A DNA stretch of 64,000 nucleotides, from positions 22,756,501-22,820,500 of the forward strand of contig NC_081413.1 of assembly GCF_030272615.1 (NCBI RefSeq), read 5' to 3'. Below the pieces are notes generated by a model, which had not been told where the DNA came from, ran no database searches, and saw nothing but the letters and a program-made list of their open reading frames with translations. Positions 37,762 to 48,556 of this stretch are shown here, in pieces. How positions within the stretch are numbered: position 1 is the stretch's first letter; each line of letters begins with the position of its first letter. A program made the position numbers and the translations under genes. Source of the stretch: Cryptomeria japonica (Eukaryota > Streptophyta > Pinopsida > Cupressales > Cupressaceae).

Positions 37762-38373
37762 TCATGAATCCAAGGACGTCCTAGCAATATGTTGTATGTG
37801 AGATCCAAGTCTAGGACTTGACAAACCACATTCTTTTGTAACTAGCCCAACTCTGAGAGGTAAAGTAACTATTCCTTTGGATGAACGCTTTTCATCATCA
37901 TATGCTTTGATGGCAATTTTGTTTGTAGCATTCACAACTTTTTCTAAATATCCCAATTGTTTAATAGTGCTCAATGTACAAATGTTTAGACCTGCTCCTC
38001 CATCTATCAGGACTCGCTTTATTTGATGTTTGTGCATGAAGGCTTCAATGTGTAAAGGTGCATTATGTGGCTGGCTTATGGAGGCGTCATTGGCTTTTGT
38101 GAATGTAATGGAGTGTGGAACAGAAAGGTATCCCACCATGGCTTGAAACTAGTCCACGTTCAGATCAGTAGGGACGGAAGTGTCTCTCAAAGTTTTGTCA
38201 AGAATGGCTTTATGTGCGGGGGATATACGTAAGAGCTCAAGAATGGAGATGAGCGTGGGTGTCTTCCCTAACTGTTCTACAAGGTCATACTCAGGCTTAG
38301 TTGATGAGGAAGCAGTGTTTTTAGTTGGAGCACCTTGAAAAGTGAATTTACCTAATGAGTGGTAATATTGCAT
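37762..38373 (-). pseudogene. pol: Tat-B aspartic protease
   Basis: Minus-strand protease with the active site RVLIDGGAGLNICTL (DGG triad) and IKAYDDEKRSSKGIV, closely like the Tat-C copy. Two frames are involved: 38373-38149 has the leader (LVEQLGKTPTLISILELL), and the core runs from 38139. Near 37835 a one-base shift moves the end [20 protein letters not shown] into another frame. It would process Gag-Pol if intact. Confidence 0.82.
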
Positions 38374-38396
38374 TCAGAGGTAGGTTCAGAAGAAGA

Positions 38397-40580
38397 TCAA
38401 ATGCCTTTTAGGACAATCTTGGGTCTTTGGGTAGAATTCTTAGGTGTTTTGTCCTTGATGATAATGCTAGAGACATAATTGTCCATCGAAATGTGATTGA
38501 TAGTTGAATCATAGTTATAGGATGCTTTGGTATAGTTGGTCTGCTCATCTGTGGCTTTAGCTTTTCCCTTGTCAAGTTTTGGGAATGGTTCCTTAAACAT
38601 ATCATGTTCTTGATTGGAGGAATGTCCTTCAATCTCAATGTCACCTCTATCAATGAGATCTTGTATGTTGTTCTTTAGTCGATGACAGTTTCCTATTTTA
38701 TGTCCCTTGCTTTTATGAAATTCACAATATTCATCATCATTCCACCAATTTGGTTTGACCTTTGGCTCATATGGCAGAAAATCTGGAATTGTTATTATTT
38801 TGTTTGCCACTAGCTTCTTGAAAAATGACTCAAGTGGTTCTCCCAATGGGGTGTACTTCCTTCATGATCTAGAAGTTGTTTGAGTATTCAATTGATTGTT
38901 TGTAGAGCTTGATCCTGAAAAAACGATTTTGGGTCACACTGTATTGGCATCAACAACACCATCATTGACTGTGTTCTTGTTTTTATTCCAAAATATTGGC
39001 TTATCTTTTCCTTTAAAGTCATCTTTGTTTTCCTTGAATATCTTAATGACTCCTTGTTCAATTAGGACCTTTTCTATCGCTAAGCCTTTTTCAATGACAT
39101 CCTTCAAGGTGGACAAACAAAATTTCCTTAGATCATAGCCAATGTCTTTGTTAACATTCTGGGTGAACATTTCTACCATAATTTGTTTTTGTGGAATTTC
39201 ACAAGAGCATCTGCTAGCTAGATTTCTCCATCTTTGTAAAAATGAAGAAAAAGATTCTCCATCCCTTTGCTTGGTGTTGCAAAAAGTAGTGATTGATATG
39301 TTTGTCTCTATGTTGTAGGATAAATATTGAATAAATGCCTCTGCTAGATCACCCCATGACTTAATTCTAGGTGGGAGTTGAGAGAACCATTCCATAGCTT
39401 GATCTCCTAAGCTTTGTGGGAATAATCTCATCAAATATGTCTCTTCTATTGCTACCTCAATGCAAGCTATGAAAAATTGTCTTATATGTGCCTTAGGATC
39501 CCCTTTTCTTCTATACTTATCAAACTTAGGTGTCACAAAGTGTGTAGGAAAAGGAGGCATTAGAATGCTCTTGTCAAATGGATAAGGACATATGTCTCTC
39601 ATTGTGTATGTTGGCTTCCATGTATTTATGTCCTCCATTTTCTTTTGTAAGTCCCTAATTTGTTGCTCCAAATTGTTCTTAGGTGGAGATCAACTTCTTG
39701 GACCATACCCCATGCTTGAGGCACCAATTTGAGGAGGAGCATGTTTCATATATGGATGATATTGATCATACACATGTTCATATGGAGGAGGTCTATAATG
39801 ATGCTGCGTATATGGACCACTTGGTATAGAGTCATGGTGAAGAATGGAATATCTACTTTGTCCATGTATACCATACTCTATAGGCATGTCATGAGTTTGT
39901 TCTAGTGTGTTGCCCCCAAATTTGACACGGGGTTTCCTTGTGTCCAAATTTTGAGCATGCCTTTGGATATCCAATTGCTTTGGTGGTAGGTCTTTAGCAT
40001 TAGCATGTGCTTGAGTGTATTTTTCTGCATAAGACTTCCATAATGGTCTATGAAAATGAGTATCATATGCTTGACCATGTGTGTATGGGACTTCTAGTTT
40101 TTGAAACAAAGATGATGGTGATTCAGGCACAAGATGTGGTCCTCTATTGCCTCCACTATTAGGCCTCCTTTGATCCATGTTGAAGTTAGTTTATTGCAAA
40201 GGTTGATTTTCCATTATTCGAGACATGTCAAAATCATGAGGTATCTTGGCTCCACTTTGTACCATCATTTGTAAGAAGTATTGTCTATCTCTCCTCATTA
40301 TTTCCTCAACCAATCGATTGAAATGAGGATTCATAATGGTGTCTTCCACTTCCGCTGAATGTACAGAAAAGTTGTCCATATTGTCATTGTGTGTATCATT
40401 GTTGTTTGTAGTGTCCATGTGCTCAACATTTGGAACGTTTCTATAAGCATCCATGTCAGGTAATGTAGTACGATCAGAATTGAAAAAGATATCATTGTCA
40501 TACTCATAGGAGCTCATGTTTGTGGACTCTTGAGCCTCTTTAGTTTCTCTCCTAGATTTTTGGGAACAGGTTTCAACCAT
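38397..40580 (-). pseudogene. gag: Tat-B gag with CHHC zinc motif
   Basis: Minus-strand capsid gene in four open pieces. 40580-40191 and 40178-39690 form a long Asn/Asp- and Pro/Tyr-rich N-terminal part. 39671-38934 has the gag domain: ICPYPFDKSI, PKFDKY, TYLMRLFPQSLGDQAMEW and QRWRNLASR. 38846-38397 has the zinc motif EYCEFHKSKGHKIGNCHRLK, a CX2HX4HX4C variant also seen in Tat-C. The stop near 40188 fits CAA changed to TAA and that near 39687 fits CGA changed to TGA. The gag N-terminus is much longer than in copia elements, as is usual in the Tat group. Confidence 0.85.
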
Positions 40581-43114
40581 GAACTAGGTATTGACCAAGA
40601 TGTGTGAGACTATATGAAAATGGAAAAGAGTATGGAAGACCAAGAGTTGAATGGAATATAAATGAATATGAGGTTTACTTGCAATGTCCAAAATGTAAGA
40701 CCAAGTATGTATGTAGTAGTAGGTGTGACTTCCAAAGAGAGGATATTTTCTCTTGATGAGGTAAGTTGACCTTGACTCTAAGTAAGACCAAATGAGACCC
40801 AAAGGTGATAGACCTTGATGAGGGACCACTTAGCAAAATGTTGTTGTATGTAGTGTGTTGACAAAGTATGATGAGGACAAGCAAGTGACCTTTTGACTCA
40901 AGTTTAGACAAATGTGTATGTAATGTAAGGTGTAAAGCAATGATGAACTTTGTGAGACCCAAAGACAGGTTGAATGCTAGATGAAAACCTAAAGAGATAG
41001 CTTAGGAAGCTCAAGAATTTTGAAACTAATTGCTCTTGTTTGTTGGACTGTAAAAGTTTTCCAATTTGTGAGGTTTCTTTGTTGTGACCCAATCTGAAAT
41101 TTTGACTATTTTTCGTGATAAGAGGACACAATGTTGATGAGGACTAATGTTTGCAAGTGTTTAGACTCAAAATGACTGAAAGAAAAATGTGTCGTTTGAT
41201 GTAAAATTTGTTTTTCATACACTTGAAGACACAAAAGACACAATGTTTTGCTGTTTGGTCTTGAATGTTTGATTGTTCAAAATAAGACAAACACAATTCT
41301 TATGGTTGGCCAGGACAATAGTTGTTGATCCCACATGGAGTTTCCCACGAGGCTACACTATTTAGAGAGGATACTTAGATGCTTGACCCCACTGGCTCCA
41401 CCCTCAGCACTCACTTCTTGGGGCAACCAAGCATCAGTCCCCATGAAAACTCCCTGTGGCAAAATTTGTATCTCTACTAAGAACCGTATGTGTGTGGGCC
41501 GCTACCAAAGGTCCAACCTCCTGCCCCAACAACTAGAAGGATTTTGGCTTCTAAAACAAAAAGGTGCTAGTAAGGGCATCTACTCGTGTGGCCATACATG
41601 CGGCACTTTTAGCTCTGTAAATACATAAGGCTCTCAGCCAGTAGGGGTTACGTCCTACAACTGATCAAATAAATTTGATCAAACGGGTTTATGGGGAGAC
41701 ATAGTGTCGGTATGAACTAATCAACACACGTTATCCATAGTTTTCACCATGGATACAGTTATTTATAGTGGTTTGGAAGAAGATGGATTTTCTTTTGCTA
41801 CCACTTGGGTCATTCTCTCCTCACTAGTAGTCCTAATGACCACATGGGGAGACAGGCCCTCTAAAGATGAAACAAAAACAACCTATTGCTCAAGACACAA
41901 AAGACAATGGTTCAATTTTAGTGCACCAATTGAAGTGTTTGCTAGTCTATGAGAACAAGGCACACAATAAAGATCAAAAACCCTTGCCAAGGTCCTACAA
42001 CAAAGATTTGTTAGTAGTTTGGATTGTTTCAAATGATCACCCATTCCTGGAAGCACACGAGTTAGGTAAATTTTAGATCCAAAAGACTTTGTGAAATGGG
42101 GGCCTTCAACAATGCATTTTGTTGACCAATTCAAAGATCTGATTCATAATTAAAAAATACCACTTGTAAAATTTTAAAAGATTTTCAGAAATGTAAGAAA
42201 ATCTAAAAAATTGTTAATTTGCTCTAAAAATTATTTTTTTATGAAAAATCATAAAAAATTCATATAAAATGCAAAATTGATCCAAAAAATCTGAAATTCT
42301 TACTGGAGAGTCCTGATGGTCTTCCAAACCTTCATAAAAAAATTTTTGGAACAAATCCAAGCAGTTTGTGAGATATGAGTAAAATAATGCAAACCCCTAA
42401 TTTTCAAAGATCTGATTTTTGAGGAATGATTTTGCATCAACTTTAAAATAAAAAATAACATATCCTATGTATAATTATGATATATTTCCAAAAATGTAAT
42501 AAAATCCAAAAAATTCTCTAATTTTCTCTCAAAATTAATTTTTTATGAAAAATTATAATAAATTCATATAAAATGAAAATTTGATCCAAAAAATCTGAAA
42601 TATTTAGTGAATCCTTCTAATAGTTTTTCCAACTTGCAAAAAAAATTGGATGCCACAATTCAAAGCTGTTTGTGAGATCTGATCAAAATAAGGAAAAAAC
42701 CTAATTTTTAAAGATCCAATTTTTAGGGAAATATTTTGCATCAAAATTAAACTCACAAAGATTAGATCCTCTGTATAATTATGATAGATTTCCAAAAATC
42801 TAAGAAAATCTGAAAAATTCTCTAATTTACTCTCAAAATTAATTTTTTATGAAAATTCATAAAAAATTCATAGAAAATGAAAATGAGCCTCAAAAATTCT
42901 GAGTATTGGATTGAGAGCTCCTGATACTTTCTTCAACCTGCAAAAAAAATTTGGTACAAAATTTCCAAGCCGTTTGTGAGATATGATCAAATCTCTCCAA
43001 GATCTTGATTTTGTGTCTAAAACCCTAGCTGCACAAGGTTATTCTCCAAATTGTTTTACAAAATAGCAATATAGGGTTAGAAAAACTTGCAAAAAACACA
43101 AATCTAACAAAAAT
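40581..43114 (-). other. Leader region of Tat-B
   Basis: Non-coding DNA between the primer site and gag. It includes 41330-41760, of more even composition, and the tandem repeat at 42131-43010. The short open frames here have no family match. Confidence 0.6.
42131..43010. repeat. Three tandem repeats of about 290 bp in Tat-B leader
   Basis: Landmarks recur in order: AAAGATCTGAT or AAAGATCCAAT (42132, 42409, 42709, and GATCTTGAT at 43000), TTATGAAAAATCATAA, AAAATCTGAAAT and GTTTGTGAGATATGA. The units are A/T-rich and diverged from each other. Confidence 0.82.
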
Positions 43115-43118
43115 CCAT

Positions 43119-43136
43119 GTCCCATGCGGCATGCCA
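43119..43136 (-). other. Primer binding site of Tat-B
   Basis: Minus strand TGGCATGCCGCATGGGAC, three bases after the LTR end CATAAACA. The tRNA was not identified by eye. Confidence 0.7.
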
Positions 43137-43139
43137 AAA

Positions 43140-43967
43140 TGTTTATGGTGAAAATGGAAACAACAATATTGAAAGACTAAATGAATTCAACCACAAAACC
43201 CTAGCCTAACAACAACAAAGATCCACCATAACATATGAAGATTACCTAAGACAATGCAAATCAAATGAAATTAGAAAGATTATACCATCACATGTCCAAT
43301 AGGGTTTGGATCTCCATTCTTCCTATCTCCCTTGATCTTGCTTGATATATTTGCTCTCAAATTTTATGTGCACAAGAGCTCAACAAAGAGCGGAAATGTG
43401 GTTGCATGTAGGATCGCATATGAAAGTGCAAAGGTGTAGTCAGGGTTGAATGCATAGTGAGGTAGTCAATTGATTAGGATGGATAGATTGATTAGGATGC
43501 ATAGATTGATTAGGGTTTATAATGAAGGAAGCATCTCCTTATATAGAAGACACCATAAGAAATGGAGGGATAAGATTGAGAGGTGTAAAATATAAATGGT
43601 CGGCTATGATTAAAGGGTAGGTAAAAGAAATAATAAAATAATAAGAGGGTAGGCAGTGTATGAATTAAGAGATGAATGACATGTGTCATGGGTAGGAAAG
43701 GCTAATGAATTAATTAAATAAATAAAGATTTATTTAATTAATAGAATAAGTGGGATCAATTAAATAAATAAGATATTTATTTAATTTAGGAAAATGATAA
43801 TTTAAATAAATAAATGTATTTATTTAAATGAGAAATAAGGATAGAAGAGGATAAACGAATTAATTAAATAATAAAGAATTATTTAATTAATAGAAGAATT
43901 AGGCTAAAGATAATTAAATAAACAAAAATATTTATTTATTTAGACTGGACAATTTTAAGTGTCTATA
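43140..43967 (-). repeat. 5' LTR of Tat-B
   Basis: 828 bp. Plus-strand start TGTTTATGGTGAAAATGG, end GTGTCTATA (CA end mutated). An extra near-duplicate GATTAGGATGCATAGATTGATT at about 43470-43512 is absent from the left copy. Confidence 0.9.
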
Positions 43968-44597
43968 GAAACAATTATTGGTTTGTAGAATTTGTGTCAT
44001 ATTTCAGATTTTGTTTATTAGGATTAATAGAAGGAGATATTAACTAGAATAATTTGAGCTTCATATTGTTATTTCAAGAAAATATTATGAAAAGTTGTAA
44101 TAGGATATCACGATAAAGACTTTGTTCTTAACTTTGTTGTCTTAGTACACCAATGTGGGCTACAAAATATATTTTTAAAAGGTTGATAGGATTATAGTGA
44201 CTACAAGACTTTGACCTTGAAGATTATTTTCCCGTCCTAGAGAAACAACGAGGGATTTTGTGCCTTCATGGAACCTTTGCTTCTTTACTTATTTGTATTA
44301 GATAATTCCTCCATTTTGGGTTAATTTGTAACATTGAAAGTGTAATAATTATTACGGCTCTATATTGTAAATTATTTCGTGAAGAAAGAGGAAAGAATAA
44401 CATCTATCTTGAAAAAAGAGGATAGGATGATGTTTCGCCCATTTTATAATAGGGATTTAGATTTGTATCTTATTTTTTAAGGATAGAGTAGTGAATCATA
44501 GGGGTTCCTTAACAATTAGGAGAGATTTTATCTCACACGCAGTGGCTGAAACCACAGTTTTGTAAATTTCTCTAGTTTGCAAAATTTTCAACCAGCA

Positions 44598-46440
44598 CAC
44601 CATACATACTAGATCAATGAGCTCTCCTTGTGAGATATTTTCTTTAATTTTTGCAATAATATGTAATTGTCCATCCTAGGTGCTTGAATAGTCACTCTTG
44701 AATCAAAGGTAACATGAGGCTCAAGTTTAGGCTTGGATTCCTCAATAAGGTTCACAACATTTGTGGCCTCTGGACACATCTTAATAGGAACTATATTATT
44801 TGAAGGTTTATTATCAATGATATTGGTAGAATGATAAAGCAACAGATTGATAAAGATCTTCAAGTTTTGATTAGGAAGTGTTATAGATAAATATAAGCAT
44901 GATACTATGCAATGATTTCAAAAGAGGTCTAAAATTATGATATCTAGAAATATTAATGATAAGTGGGCCACACCTGAAGTTTTAGCTACTACTTGCGTAT
45001 CTATATGTTTGGAAGAATTGTTATTAGTCTTGATGAATTTGTTGTTTTCTTTTTTAAAATTTAAAATGGTTGATGCTAAGTATCTTCATTCTTATCAACT
45101 AGAGCCATTGATAAAGAGAATTCGAATTAACTCTCTTGAAGCTGATAATTATGAAGTACTGTGAATAAATGTGTGAAAGATGTTAAAATAAAAGTTCATC
45201 TCTAATATCCTATTGTAAATTATTGACGAAATTTTTTAACATCACCATTAAACACATGATAAGAAATTTGTTAAAGCAAGTGTTTATATCTACCAATAAA
45301 ATCAAACACTCTCTTTAACTCCTTGTTTACAATGCATTTAATTAGTTAAAGTAATTCAAATAAGGACCAATATTGTTTTAAAAATGTTGCACAAATGCAT
45401 CAAATAATTGGTGGAAAAAGTAAATTAATTGAGGCAAGAAATAATACCATTGCAATGCATTATCTCTAAATATACGAGTGGGTACTTTTGTCATGAGTCT
45501 ATTGTCATGAGAGAAGTCACTACAGAATGTTTTGAAATATTTTTCAATGAGCTTGGGGAATACCTTTCTATTTTGTTTTCCAAATTGTCAACCTCCATGT
45601 ATTGCGGGACAAGATCACAAACAATACAATTGGTGCAAGTGGGCTGCTCACATCTATGGTGGGGATATTGAATTCAAATTAGGTTAAAGAATATAATAGT
45701 TCTTGAAAGGATGAGATATTTTGAGCTAGATTATTTATTGTTGATTGGGTGGTGAAATGGAATTGGACATGTTGGATTGTGATGTAGGTGTAACATTAGG
45801 ATAAATAGGTACATAGATCAAGAATAGGATAGCCAGAACATTAAGGTAGGTGGGTATGTGGGATGGTTGTGACACAAATGAAAGGGTAATGGAAGGAGGT
45901 ATGTAGGAGTATTTATTGATATAATTGCTTCCATTACTAAAATGTGTAGGATTAATTTTTTTTGTAGTATTGGTAATAATGGAATATATATGTAGGCACA
46001 TTATGGAAATATTTAGGCATAGGAATGAAATGTTGAACTCGATTTTGAGAATTGGAAAGACCAAGGGCTTTTTCAAAATAGTTTATTGGCTTAACATTAG
46101 TATCAATAATATGAAAAAACCCATGCAAAACTTACATACCATTTTCATCACTTTGAATGATTTTCCTCAGTCCTTCAATCAAGGGGATTGCCTCACTATG
46201 CGAGTGTTCTTGACCTATCCACTATTGAAGCCTATACAACTCACTATCAAGCTTCCCCAATTGGTCAAAAGATACTTGAGTTAAGGAGTCAGCCTCATTA
46301 TGAGAAGTGAAAGGGGAATGACTCTCCATAATGTTCATTATTTTTTGTGTATGAATAGAGGATTCGCCCAAGTTTCCATGGAATGGGTTATTCAACCTAG
46401 GCTCTGCTCGCAAATGAACACTCGAATGAGACATTGTAGG
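44598..46440 (-). pseudogene. Ty3/gypsy remnant 2, gag-side half
   Basis: Continues the element cut at 16317. On the minus strand it reads from an N-terminal part (46434-46222, SSIHTQKIMNIMESHSP) through the gag domain (about 45530-45200, with MHCKQGVKE) to the linker near 44610-44863 (NNIVPIKM). Each piece has a counterpart in remnant 1 at 12307, 11490-11150 and 10668-10450. Many stops and frameshifts. The copia-like LTR at 46441 interrupts its upstream end. Confidence 0.72.
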
Positions 46441-47217
46441 TGATTGAAGGTTTTGTCATTGATGGCAACCTTATAATCCTATGACACCGGCAAGGCAATC
46501 CACTGACACTAGCAAGGTCAGACTTTACACCGGCACACAGACCACCGGCACCGACAGTGAAAGGAAGCATACCGACACAGAAGCTGACAAGAATTTTGTT
46601 TGTAATTTATTTTGTTAATTATTGTAAAATCATTGTAAGCCGACTTGGCAAGTTGTAAAATGACTCATATATATAAGAGTTTATTGAAGAACATAGAAGC
46701 AATAATGAATGAACAATGGAGGAATGTAATTAGGTGAAATAAGGCAGACCTATTATCGAATTATAGGTTAAGGGTTTATGTATGAAGCAGAGCTATAAAC
46801 CAGTACTGGATCTGGCATAGTAGATGCTATTTTGAAGCAGTACAAGACATTGGATTTATATAATCCATTTTGTAAAGTGAGACTTCCCATTTTGTAATTG
46901 AGCAGTGAGCTCTAGGCACTTGGCCTTCCTGCATGTGCAGGCCCCTATTGTAGCAGTAATATTCTCTTATTGGCCAGTAAGTGAATATTGTGGGTCACAA
47001 ATCCCACCGAGGTTTCCTCATTAAACTACTGTGTTATGGTGTGTTTTTCATGTGGTTGCTGTTATCTTTGTTTATTGCATTACTTTATATTTACCGGTAC
47101 AAAGTATTAATATGATTCACATGTTTTAAGTTAAGAAAATCCCTTTACCGGCTAGTTAGTGATTCACCACCCCCCCCCCCCCCTCTGCCCCTCTCAGTAT
47201 TTGTGGGAATCCTAATA
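46441..47217 (+). repeat. 5' LTR, copia-like
   Basis: 777 bp from TGATTGAAGGTTTTGTCATT to AATCCTAATA (CA end apparently mutated to TA), two bases before the primer site. A C-run of about 15 at 47169-47183 follows GATTCACCA, as in the copia LTR at 1-1786. A TATATATAAG box lies near 46669-46678. Confidence 0.72.
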
Positions 47218-47219
47218 AT

Positions 47220-47231
47220 TGGTATCAGAGC
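47220..47231 (+). other. Primer binding site, initiator tRNA-Met
   Basis: Perfect TGGTATCAGAGC directly after the LTR. Confidence 0.88.
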
Positions 47232-47288
47232 TTGATCCTCTATTTTCAGAAGCCTAACAGCTTGAGGAAGATCTTGACACCGTTAGAA

Positions 47289-48396
47289 ATGGAAAACTTG
47301 ATGAAGCAATTATAAGCAGCTCTCTCAGACTATGATCTAGAAAAGTTGAAAAATATCAAACTTGAAGATGATCTAAAGGCTGCACAAGATATTATTCAAG
47401 CACTTTAAGAAAATCTTACCATTGCAAGAAACAAGAGAAGAGAACTTTGTGAAAAGATGCAAATGAAAATGATGAAAAGGAAACTCTTAGTGATCTGATA
47501 AACAAGTTGAAATAAGAACACATGATAACAAAGAATGAGATGCAAGATATGACTATGAGATTTTGTAAGGAAATTGGAGATAGAAAGAAGAATGAAGAAG
47601 ATTTGACTAGAAGACTAAGTGATGCTGCAAATGAGAACACAAGACTTAGCTATGAAAATGATTTGTTGAAGATAAATCTTATGCATACACAGAATGACTC
47701 AAATGAACTTATGAGACATAAAGAAATCTTAGAAAGAGAACTAGATACTGCAAATCAACACAAAGAAAAATTCAAGAAAAGCTCAGAAGAACTTGGTGAC
47801 TTGTTGAACAATTAGAAACCTAATGGTGATACTTGTGGACTTGGCTTTGAAGCTGGTGAAAGCTTCGGTACTGCAAACCACAGGATCATGGAGAACTGGT
47901 AAGACAACCTACTTCTTATAAATTTAATGGGAAATGCTTTAACTGTAACAAGTATGGTCATAGAGAAAATCAATATAGATCTAGAAATTATCAGAATACC
48001 AATACACTGATCGGTCAATGTTCAAAATGCAACAAAGTTGGTCATAATTTTGAAAATTGCAGAATGAATGTGAGATGTTATGTTTGTGGAAGATTTGGAC
48101 ATCTATCTAATCAATGCAGAACACAAACCGACATAGGATATGGGAAAGCTATTTAGAAAAATAATGTGACTTGTTATGCCTGTAACAAGATTGGACATAT
48201 TTCAAAATTTTGTAGAAGCAAGTCCTCACCGGTAAATAACAAAGGTCCTAGTTTGAAAAGTAAAGAAAAAGTTGAAGAAGTTAAGAAGGAATTCTCAAAA
48301 CAATGGATCAGGAAATCAGAGCTAAATGTTGATAGGAATACTCCTCCACTGATAGAACAGAGTATCACTCCACCAGCAGAAGACTCTTCATCTAAC
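47289..48396 (+). pseudogene. gag: gag with coiled coil and four CCHC zinc knuckles, broken
   Basis: The ATG at 47289 starts MENLMKQL. About 175 residues of Lys/Glu/Leu-rich sequence follow (for example DAANENTRLSYENDLLKINL), predicted by pattern to form a coiled coil. Four CX2CX4HX4C motifs then lie at 47935-47976, 48019-48060, 48076-48117 and 48172-48213; the first has lost its last Cys (to Tyr). TAA stops at 47313 and near 47407 and 47514 all fit CAA changed by C-to-T, and TAG near 48154 fits CAG. Two frameshifts (near 47460 and between 47816 and 47934) break it. I do not see a UBN2 domain, so it differs from the copia gag at 1852. Confidence 0.75.
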
Positions 48397-48556
48397 TGAA
48401 GAAAAATATTTGAGGGTTTGGCAATCAAATGTGAAACATGCTATTATTCCCTCCATTGATGGTAAGAAGTTGAAATTAATTCTATACCGACAGATAAGTT
48501 AAGTGATTACTTAACCGACAAGCATTAAATGTGGTGGTTGACAAAATTAACATTAT

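Larger units (their letters stand above)
32472..43967 (-). mobile_element. Tat-B: Ty3/gypsy element, RT/RNase H/integrase core deleted
   Basis: LTRs are 32472-33283 and 43140-43967; GAAAC flanks at 32467-32471 and 43968-43972. Genes read on the minus strand: gag (40580-38397), protease (38373-37762), then a linker fused to the integrase tail (37433-36378). The antisense plus strand carries a plant mobile domain gene (33628-34604). Gene content, DGG protease and antisense PMD ally it with Tat-C and with the Tat/Ogre group, in which extra antisense frames are known. Without polymerase and integrase it can move only with help. It is inserted in the right LTR of the 28.3-kb element, so it is younger. 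Confidence 0.9.
16318..44597 (+). mobile_element. 28.3-kb gag-only LTR element with internal giant palindrome
   Basis: The LTRs start TGTTGTCC (16318 and 29702) and end CAACCAACA (18827) or CAACCAGCA (44597). The ends are flanked by CACCA at 16313-16317 and 44598-44602, and the interrupted gypsy remnant is restored when the insertion is removed. Inside are a primer-like site, a broken gypsy-type gag, an 8.8-kb imperfect palindrome and non-coding DNA up to the right LTR. No protease, polymerase or integrase is visible, so it resembles the non-autonomous TR-GAG class and would need enzymes from relatives. Its right LTR carries an 11.5-kb element and a 1.2-kb insertion. Confidence 0.9.
29702..44597 (+). 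repeat. Right LTR of the 28.3-kb element, interrupted twice
   Basis: LTR sequence lies at 29702-31186, 32400-32471 and 43968-44597, ending CAACCAGCA. The order and content match the left LTR. The first break holds an unidentified 1.2-kb segment, the second holds gypsy element Tat-B with its GAAAC target duplication. A TATATATA box near 31020 corresponds to the left LTR promoter. Confidence 0.9.
46441..48556 (+). mobile_element. 5' part of an LTR element with multi-zinc-knuckle gag
   Basis: LTR (46441-47217), tRNA-Met primer site, then a gag with a coiled coil and four zinc knuckles. LTR and primer site resemble those of the copia element at 1-7411. The rest is cut off by Tat-C at 48557 and would lie beyond the window. 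5' flank is GTAGG (46436-46440). Confidence 0.75.

Noticed and set aside
41335-41628. 97-codon plus-strand frame in the Tat-B leader
   Set aside because: Antisense to the element, no family motif, no conserved counterpart visible in Tat-C.
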